This document shows, one piece after another, positions 33,201-38,231 of a stretch of 38,231 bases of DNA. The translations under genes and the position numbers were made by a program. The DNA lies in the NCBI GenBank assembly GCA_019115005.1, contig DXEK01000163.1:1-38231 (forward strand), written 5' to 3'. The notes beneath the pieces are model-generated. The model was not told the DNA's origin. It searched no databases and worked only from the letters and a program-made list of their open reading frames with translations. Origin of the DNA: Candidatus Fusicatenibacter merdavium. Lineage in GTDB: Bacteria > Bacillota > Clostridia > Lachnospirales > Lachnospiraceae. Numbering within the stretch: the stretch's first letter is position 1; the number at the start of each line of letters is the position of its first letter.

Positions 33201-34694
33201 TCAAAGAGTATTCAGAAATCTTGTGAACGCTTCTCTTCCCTCTTTGGTACACTTGTAAACGCCAGCGTCTTCCAGAACTTTGACGAATACCTGGCCAATC
33301 TCTTCTTTCAGGATGTCCATCACGTTGTCCCTGTTCAGTTCCGGATGCAGCGGCAGGATCTTTTCCGCCCAGTCCGCATGTTTCTCCAACGCCTCGCAGG
33401 AGCGGACGTCTTTTTTCTCCACCAGATATTCGGCAAGAAGCTCCATCTCCTCTTTCAGGCGGGCCGGCAGGATCGCCAATCCCATAACTTCGATCAGGCC
33501 GATGTTTTCTTTCTTGATATGATGATACTCGGCATGGGGATGGTAAACGCCCAGCGGATATTCCTCCGTAGTGATATTGTTTCTCAGTGCCAGATCCAGC
33601 TCGAAGGTGTCGTCCACCTTGCGGGCGATCGGCGTGATCGTGTTGTGCGGTTCCCCGTCCGTCTCGGCGAAAATAAATGCGGATTCGTCAGTATAACCGC
33701 GCCAGCACTCCAGGATATGCTCCGCGAGATCGATCAGTCTCTTCTCGTCCTTGCTGCGGATACGGATGACGGAAAGCGGCCATTTTACAATGCCTGCCTC
33801 CACGTCCTCATAACCCGGAATCGCAAAGTGCTGTTCAATCGGAGCCTTCGCCATCGCGAAGGTATAATGTCCGCCCTGGTAATGATCATGGCTCAGGATG
33901 GAACCGCCAACGATCGGCAGATCCGCGTTGGAACCGATGAAATAGTGTGGAAACAGCTTGATGAAATCAAACAGCTTCACAAAAGTCGCCCGCTCGATCT
34001 TCATCGGAATATGTTTAAAGTTGAAAACGATGCAATGCTCGTTGTAATATACATACGGAGAATACTGGAATCCCCAGTCGGTTCCGTTGATCTTCAGCGG
34101 GATGATCCTGTGGTTCTGGCGGGCCGGATGATTGACGCGTCCGGCATACCCCACATTTTCCTTGCACAACAGACATTTGGGATATCCGCTCTGTTTTGCC
34201 AGTTTCGCCGCCGCGATCGCCTTGGGATCCTTTTCCGGCTTGGAAAGGTTGATGGAAATATCGATGGAACCGTAAGGACTGTTCACGCTCCAGCGCATAT
34301 CCTTTTTGATCCGGTAACGGCGAATATAGTTGGAATCCTGGCTCAGCTTATAAAAGTAATCCGTCGCCTCCACCGGACTTTTCTGATACAGTTCGTGGAA
34401 TTTTGCCGTTACCTCGGACGGTCTCGGCATCAGGCAGTCCATCAGCTTCGTGTCAAACAGATCCCGGTAAACGATGCTGTTATGCTCCAGCAGACCCTTT
34501 TCCGCCGCATAATCCAGCAGCTCGTTCAGCGTTTCCTCCAGATCCGGATGTTCCGGAACCTGGGCGGGTTCCTGATAATCGTCCATCTTCAGGACTTCCA
34601 GGATCCGGTTTACCGCATAAATCCGGTCGTCTGCTTTCAGCAGTCCCTGCTCCATTCCATACTGTACCAGCTTGGCAATACTTTCTTCGATCAT
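33201..34694 (-). CDS. galT: UDP-glucose--hexose-1-phosphate uridylyltransferase, class II
   Basis: A 497-residue class II GalT (the long Firmicutes form; the classical form is about 350 residues). It exchanges UMP between UDP-glucose and galactose-1-phosphate. Landmarks are CLLCKENVGYAGRVNHPARQN, the SHDHYQGGHYTFAM segment with the catalytic histidine region, and VYHPHAEYHHIKKENIG. AGGAGG lies 10 nt before the ATG at 34694. It starts 15 bp after the galK stop, so the two are co-transcribed. Confidence 0.96.
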   Translation of the reverse strand: MIEESIAKLVQYGMEQGLLKADDRIYAVNRILEVLKMDDYQEPAQVPEHPDLEETLNELLDYAAEKGLLEHNSIVYRDLFDTKLMDCLMPRPSEVTAKFHELYQKSPVEATDYFYKLSQDSNYIRRYRIKKDMRWSVNSPYGSIDISINLSKPEKDPKAIAAAKLAKQSGYPKCLLCKENVGYAGRVNHPARQNHRIIPLKINGTDWGFQYSPYVYYNEHCIVFNFKHIPMKIERATFVKLFDFIKLFPHYFIGSNADLPIVGGSILSHDHYQGGHYTFAMAKAPIEQHFAIPGYEDVEAGIVKWPLSVIRIRSKDEKRLIDLAEHILECWRGYTDESAFIFAETDGEPHNTITPIARKVDDTFELDLALRNNITTEEYPLGVYHPHAEYHHIKKENIGLIEVMGLAILPARLKEEMELLAEYLVEKKDVRSCEALEKHADWAEKILPLHPELNRDNVMDILKEEIGQVFVKVLEDAGVYKCTKEGREAFTRFLNTL

Positions 34695-34709
34695 GTTTTC
34701 AGCGCCTCC

Positions 34710-35879
34710 TTACGCCAGAACTCCCGCACCCGGTCCGATGTCCACTACATAGAAATCTGCCGCGTAACCGATTTTCTCCTTATATGCAGTTCCTACCTTT
34801 TCGATAAATCCGTCGATCGCGTCGTTCTCCACAATGCTGACCGTACATCCGCCGAAGCCTGCGCCCGTCATACGGGAACCGATCACGCCCGGACACTTCC
34901 ATGCTTCCTCTACCAGAGTATCCAGCTCGATCCCGGTCACTTCATAATCGTCTCTCAGGGAAACGTGGGACTCATTCATCAGTTCTCCGAATTTCTTGAT
35001 ATCGTTGGCTTTCAGTGCCTTCACCGCCTCGATGGTCCTCTGGTTTTCCGCTACCGCATGGCGGGCACGTTTCACGCGCACCGGATCCTTGATGGCCGAC
35101 TGGATCTGTTCAAAAGCCTCCATCGTCAGTTCTCCGAGGCTGCGGATGCTGCTCACGGTCTGCAGTTCCGCCAGCGCGGTCTCACATTCACTGCGGCGCT
35201 CGTTGTACTTGGAATCTCCCAATCCGCGCTTCTTGTTGCTGCTGGCAATAACGATGCGGGCATTCTCCAGTTTCACCGGCGCATATTCATAGGAAAGGTT
35301 GCTGGTGTCCAGGAAAATCGCGCAGTCCTTCTTGCCCATCGCCACTGCGAACTGATCCATGATCCCGCAGTTGACACCGTTATAATTATTTTCGGAATAC
35401 TGACCGAACAGGGCCAGGTCTGTGTTGCTCAGCTGGTCATGGCCGAACATATCCCGCAGCATCACGCCTGTCACTACCTCGACGGATGCGGAGGAAGAAA
35501 GTCCGGAGCCATTGGGAATGTTTCCGAACAATACAATATCCATTCCCTGCTCTACCGGGTACCCTTTCTTGATGAAGGTCCACATAACGCCCTTCGGATA
35601 TGCGGTCCAATTGCCTTCTTTTCCCATCTGGAAATCGTCCAGGGAGGACTCGATCACGCCCAGACGTTCAAAATTCATAGAATAAAAGCGAAGTTTTCTG
35701 TCTTCTCTCTTTCTCGCCGCCATGTAGGTACCGATGGTCAGCGCACAGGGAAACACATGGCCTCCATTGTAATCGGTGTGCTCTCCGATCAGATTTACCC
35801 GTCCCGGGGCGAAATAGGTACGGATATCGCCCTCTCCTCCGTATTGCTGTGCAAAGCATTCCAGCAGTTTCTGTTTCAT
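34710..35879 (-). CDS. galK: Galactokinase
   Basis: A 389-residue GHMP kinase that phosphorylates galactose, of exactly normal length. Motifs: the galactokinase signature GRVNLIGEHTDYNGG, the ATP loop NGSGLSSSASVEV (GHMP motif 2) and GAGFGGCTVSIVE (motif 3). The start at 35879 has AGGAG 6 nt upstream; the open frame extends to 36230 through the promoter region and is not coding there. It is the first gene of the gal operon and diverges from the AraC-family regulator. Confidence 0.98.
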   Translation of the reverse strand: MKQKLLECFAQQYGGEGDIRTYFAPGRVNLIGEHTDYNGGHVFPCALTIGTYMAARKREDRKLRFYSMNFERLGVIESSLDDFQMGKEGNWTAYPKGVMWTFIKKGYPVEQGMDIVLFGNIPNGSGLSSSASVEVVTGVMLRDMFGHDQLSNTDLALFGQYSENNYNGVNCGIMDQFAVAMGKKDCAIFLDTSNLSYEYAPVKLENARIVIASSNKKRGLGDSKYNERRSECETALAELQTVSSIRSLGELTMEAFEQIQSAIKDPVRVKRARHAVAENQRTIEAVKALKANDIKKFGELMNESHVSLRDDYEVTGIELDTLVEEAWKCPGVIGSRMTGAGFGGCTVSIVENDAIDGFIEKVGTAYKEKIGYAADFYVVDIGPGAGVLA

Positions 35880-35945
35880 CACTGTCTCCTTTCTGTCATC
35901 CGGCCGCAGCCTGAATTGGAAGTCTGACTTCCTCTCTGTACTTCC

Positions 35946-35974
35946 AGTATATAAAAACTGCCGGACATTATCAA
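35946..35974 (-). promoter_or_regulatory. Promoter of the galK-galT-galE operon
   Basis: TTGATA (35969-35974), a 17-bp spacer and TATACT (35946-35951) on the minus strand, about 60 nt before galK. Confidence 0.75.
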
Positions 35975-35998
35975 TAAGAATGTTGTCCAATATGATAA
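35963..35998. promoter_or_regulatory. Possible operator of the gal operon
   Basis: Two interleaved imperfect dyads cover and precede the galK -35 box: GGACATT with AATGTTGTCC (35963-35988) and TTATCA with TGATAA (35968-35998). They are in the right place for the divergent AraC-type regulator. Confidence 0.45.
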
Positions 35999-36027
35999 CT
36001 ATATTGCGCTTGCGTGAAATTTCAGAA

Positions 36028-36085
36028 ATAGATATAATGAGGTCAGGGTCAAAAGACCTTTTGACCCTGACCTCATTATATCTAT
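36028..36085. promoter_or_regulatory. Perfect 58-bp palindrome with mirrored -10 boxes between galK and araC-type gene
   Basis: Two perfect 28-bp arms (36028-36055 and 36058-36085) surround the dinucleotide AC. Each arm has TATAAT reading inward: 36033-36038 on the plus strand and 36075-36080 on the minus strand. For the plus direction TTGCGT (36010-36015) is at 17 bp, making a promoter for the AraC gene; for the minus direction TTGGAC (36098-36103) is at about 17-19 bp. RNAs from either side would start inside the palindrome. Confidence 0.85.
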
Positions 36086-36104
36086 GTAAGGAGAATCCCG
36101 TCCA

Positions 36105-37013
36105 ATGCAGATCCATCTCAACGATACCGGAAAAGAAGTGAAGTCCCACGGTTCCTATGAATTCCCGTTTCTCGCCAGCCATGAAGTGCTCTCCTCCTAT
36201 GAGAGAGGCTCCTTCTCCTGGCACTGGCACCCGGAAATCGAGCTGACGCTATTTCTGTCCGGAGATATGGAATACCAGGTCAACGACCGCATCTACCACA
36301 TGCAGGCGGGCGACGGCCTGTTCTGCAATACCAACGCCCTCCACACCGGACGGATGCTGGAAGGGCGGGACTGTGAATATTTTTCCATTACCTTCCTGCC
36401 CCGATTGATCTCCGGGTTCGAGGGCAGCCGGATCCACACCCGCTTTATGGAGCCGGTGCTGACCAGCGCCCGCCTGTCGTCCGTCAGCTTTTCCCCTGCC
36501 GTCGCATGGGAAAAAGAAGCCCTGGAACGGTTCCATAACATTTACCAGCTGTCCCTCCACCCCACGCCGACATACGAGCTGGAGATCCAACGGGAACTCT
36601 CCGGATTCTGGCAGACACTGTTTCTCCATGAAACCATGGAACTACAGCCTGCCGCGGAGCGTGTGGTCCGGGAGACGGAACGTCTCCGGGCAATGCTGGA
36701 TTATCTCCACAGCCATTACCGGGAAAAGATCACGCTGGAGGACGTAGCCAAGCACATAAATATCAGCAGAAGCGAATGCTGCCGCTTCTTTCGGAAGCAT
36801 ATGAAGATCTCCCTGTTCGACTATCTGCTGAATTACCGGGTCGAGCAAAGCCTGCCGCTGCTCCGGGATAAGGATCTTTCCATCACGCAGATCGCCGAAC
36901 AGACCGGCTTTGGCGGCTCCGCCTATTTTGCGAAGATTTTCAAAAAAGAAATGGGCGTTTCTCCCAGCCAGTACCGAAACAACGGGGCAAGAGAACCTCT
37001 GACTGCCCGGTAA
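36105..37013 (+). CDS. AraC-family transcriptional regulator with cupin sensor domain
   Basis: A 302-residue regulator. The N-terminal cupin-like ligand domain (about 15-160) has HWHPEIELTLFLSGDMEY and HMQAGDGLFCNTNALH. The C-terminal HTH_18 domain (about 205-298) has two helix-turn-helix units, ITLEDVAKHINISRSECCRFF and ITQIAEQTGFGGSAYFAKIF, ending in MGVSPSQYR. Such proteins bind sugars and control adjacent sugar genes. Its divergent position next to galK makes it a likely gal-operon regulator, though that is inferred only from position. AAGGAG lies 11 nt before the ATG. Confidence 0.93.
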   Translation: MQIHLNDTGKEVKSHGSYEFPFLASHEVLSSYERGSFSWHWHPEIELTLFLSGDMEYQVNDRIYHMQAGDGLFCNTNALHTGRMLEGRDCEYFSITFLPRLISGFEGSRIHTRFMEPVLTSARLSSVSFSPAVAWEKEALERFHNIYQLSLHPTPTYELEIQRELSGFWQTLFLHETMELQPAAERVVRETERLRAMLDYLHSHYREKITLEDVAKHINISRSECCRFFRKHMKISLFDYLLNYRVEQSLPLLRDKDLSITQIAEQTGFGGSAYFAKIFKKEMGVSPSQYRNNGAREPLTAR

Positions 37014-37071
37014 TGACGCAGCGCTCGGCGCTGACCGGCATGGAAGGAGGCCGCTGTGCGGCGGCATTCGT

Positions 37072-38231
37072 TCAGCGTATGACCGCCTTGATCAGTTTTG
37101 GTTTTTCCACCGGCTCCATGCCGATCCTGCAGGCTGCCAGATACCGTCGGGCCGCCTCGTTTTTCTTCTCATTGTCATTGGCGTAGATCGTCGCCATCGG
37201 CTCTCCTTTTTTCACAAAGTCTCCGACCTTCTTGTGCAGGACCAGTCCCACCGACAGATCCAGCGTACTCTCTTTCGTTTCTCTGCCGCCGCCCAGGATC
37301 ATCGAACAGTTCCCGATCTCCTCACACTGGATTGCCTGAAGATACCCTTCCTCCGGCGCCGGAACCGGCTCCACGATCTGTGCTGCCGGCAGGCGGTCCG
37401 GATGCCAGACCTGCGCCGGGTCGCCGCCCTGGGCTTCGACGAACTCGGCAAGCTTTCTCAGTGCGCTGCCGTCGTCGATCACTTTCCGCAGCATTTCCCT
37501 TGCTTCTTCCGTCGACTTTGCCTTCTGTCCGGCGATCAGCATACAGGAGCCGAGCGTCAGGCAGAGTTCTGTGAAGTCCTCCGGCCCCTCGCCGTGCAGC
37601 GTCGCGATTGCCTCCTGCACCTCCAGCGCATTGCCGACACAGTTGCCCAATGGCTGATCCATATCCGACACGATCGCAATCGTATGTCTTCCCGCGCCGT
37701 TTCCGATCCGGACCATCTCCCGCGCCAGAGCCAGCGCGTCCTCCTCTGTCTTCATAAAAGCGCCGCTTCCCGTCTTTACATCCAGCACGATCGCATCGGC
37801 GCCGGCCGCCAGCTTTTTGCTCATGATCGAGCTGGCGATCAGCGCCATCTGATCCACGGTAGCCGTCACATCCCGCAGCGCATAAAGCTTTTTGTCCGCC
37901 GGAGCCAGATCCGCCGTCTGGCCTATGATCGAAATACCGATGCGGTTGACCTGCTCTTCAAACTGCTCTGCAGAGAGTTCTGTTGAAAATCCGGAAAAAC
38001 TCTCCAGCTTGTCGATGGTTCCCCCGGTATGTCCCAGGCCGCGCCCGCTCATCTTCGCCACCCGGAGTCCGCAGGCCGCCGCCATCGGTGTCAGCGCCAG
38101 AGACGTCTTATCTCCGACCCCGCCGGTGGAGTGTTTATCCACCTTGACGCCCTGTATTCCGGAAAGATCCAGCATCTCTCCGCTATGAGCCATCGCCATC
38201 GTGAGATCCAGCGTCTCCGCTTCACTCATTC
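37072..38231 (-). CDS. pdp: Pyrimidine-nucleoside phosphorylase (N-terminus beyond the window)
   Basis: The C-terminal 385 residues of a thymidine/pyrimidine-nucleoside phosphorylase; about 50 N-terminal residues lie past the right edge, so the first in-window Met is internal. It splits uridine or thymidine with phosphate. The signature [17 protein letters not shown] is perfect and [15 protein letters not shown] carries phosphate-binding residues. The C-terminal domain (about 290-385) has [21 protein letters not shown]. Lys at the position after HSTGGVGD and the overall match favour Pdp over DeoA, but they cannot be separated firmly. Convergent with the AraC-family gene, 58 bp away. Confidence 0.93.
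   Translation of the reverse strand, partial: MSEAETLDLTMAMAHSGEMLDLSGIQGVKVDKHSTGGVGDKTSLALTPMAAACGLRVAKMSGRGLGHTGGTIDKLESFSGFSTELSAEQFEEQVNRIGISIIGQTADLAPADKKLYALRDVTATVDQMALIASSIMSKKLAAGADAIVLDVKTGSGAFMKTEEDALALAREMVRIGNGAGRHTIAIVSDMDQPLGNCVGNALEVQEAIATLHGEGPEDFTELCLTLGSCMLIAGQKAKSTEEAREMLRKVIDDGSALRKLAEFVEAQGGDPAQVWHPDRLPAAQIVEPVPAPEEGYLQAIQCEEIGNCSMILGGGRETKESTLDLSVGLVLHKKVGDFVKKGEPMATIYANDNEKKNEAARRYLAACRIGMEPVEKPKLIKAVIR

Noticed and set aside
33345-35927. An 860-codon open frame on the plus strand
   Set aside because: It is exactly antisense to galT and galK, is rich in Arg/His/Gln as expected of a shadow frame, and has no ribosome site or family resemblance.
36028-36085. Simple intrinsic terminator
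   Set aside because: The palindrome has no T run on either side, lies between divergent genes, and carries promoter -10 boxes in its arms.
34710-36230. Longer galK reading from 36230
   Set aside because: The extra 117 codons cross the promoter and the 58-bp palindrome; ribosome site and family length support 35879.
1-38231. CRISPR arrays, tRNA or rRNA genes, prophage
   Set aside because: No regularly spaced direct repeats, cloverleaf-like runs, rRNA-like stretches or phage genes were seen by eye.

Overview
The window is a 38.2 kb piece of a Firmicutes chromosome. The gene content fits a Lachnospiraceae-like member of the Clostridia: a Gram-positive HPr kinase, a ROK glucokinase with the CxCGxxGCxE zinc motif, class II GalT, a Thr T-box leader, an L20-type leader before infC-rpmI-rplT, tandem DUF1540 modules and a DUF2975/YozG-like pair. 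This assignment is inferred from gene families, not from a marker gene. I see no rRNA, tRNA, CRISPR, prophage or transposase gene.

Layout. 1-1.75 kb: a cupin gene with a MerR-type promoter diverges from a TetR gene that seems cut short by an amber codon. 1.75-3.3 kb: a GPH sugar:cation symporter. 3.4-5.0 kb: the infC-rpmI-rplT operon, with an attenuator leader and an AUU start for IF-3. 5.2-7.3 kb: a DUF1540 protein and an HtrA protease. 7.4-9.9 kb: thrS with its T-box. 9.9-15.6 kb: small membrane, peptidase-like and LuxS genes, a DUF2975/XRE/DUF4153-type membrane operon, and a flavin-type oxidase family protein. 15.8-23.5 kb: M24 aminopeptidase, GreA, L,D-transpeptidase, YigZ and a bifunctional penicillin-binding protein. 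23.7-30.2 kb: glucokinase, HPr kinase, UvrC and FtsH, all on the minus strand. 30.2-32 kb: an accessory patch with a GNAT gene between two large palindromic elements. 32-37 kb: the galK-galT-galE operon with a divergent AraC regulator. The right edge cuts a pyrimidine-nucleoside phosphorylase.

Most genes are ordinary housekeeping genes. The unusual content is in the non-coding DNA. (1) Two copies of a long palindromic element (30199-30459 and 31514-31947) share a 96-nt three-way-junction core in which paired positions change together; they flank the GNAT gene in opposite orientation. (2) A dispersed family of about 130 bp hairpin-rich repeats includes one copy with near-perfect 15-bp terminal inverted repeats and an exact 8-bp flanking direct repeat, as expected of a MITE. 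(3) A perfect 58-bp palindrome between galK and the AraC gene carries a mirrored TATAAT in each arm. (4) The GNAT gene has a nested-hairpin leader ending in seven T.

Metabolically, the gal operon (Leloir pathway), glucokinase and HPr kinase link sugar use to catabolite control. HtrA, FtsH, the penicillin-binding protein and the L,D-transpeptidase are envelope and quality-control functions. All promoter, operator and RNA calls were made by eye.
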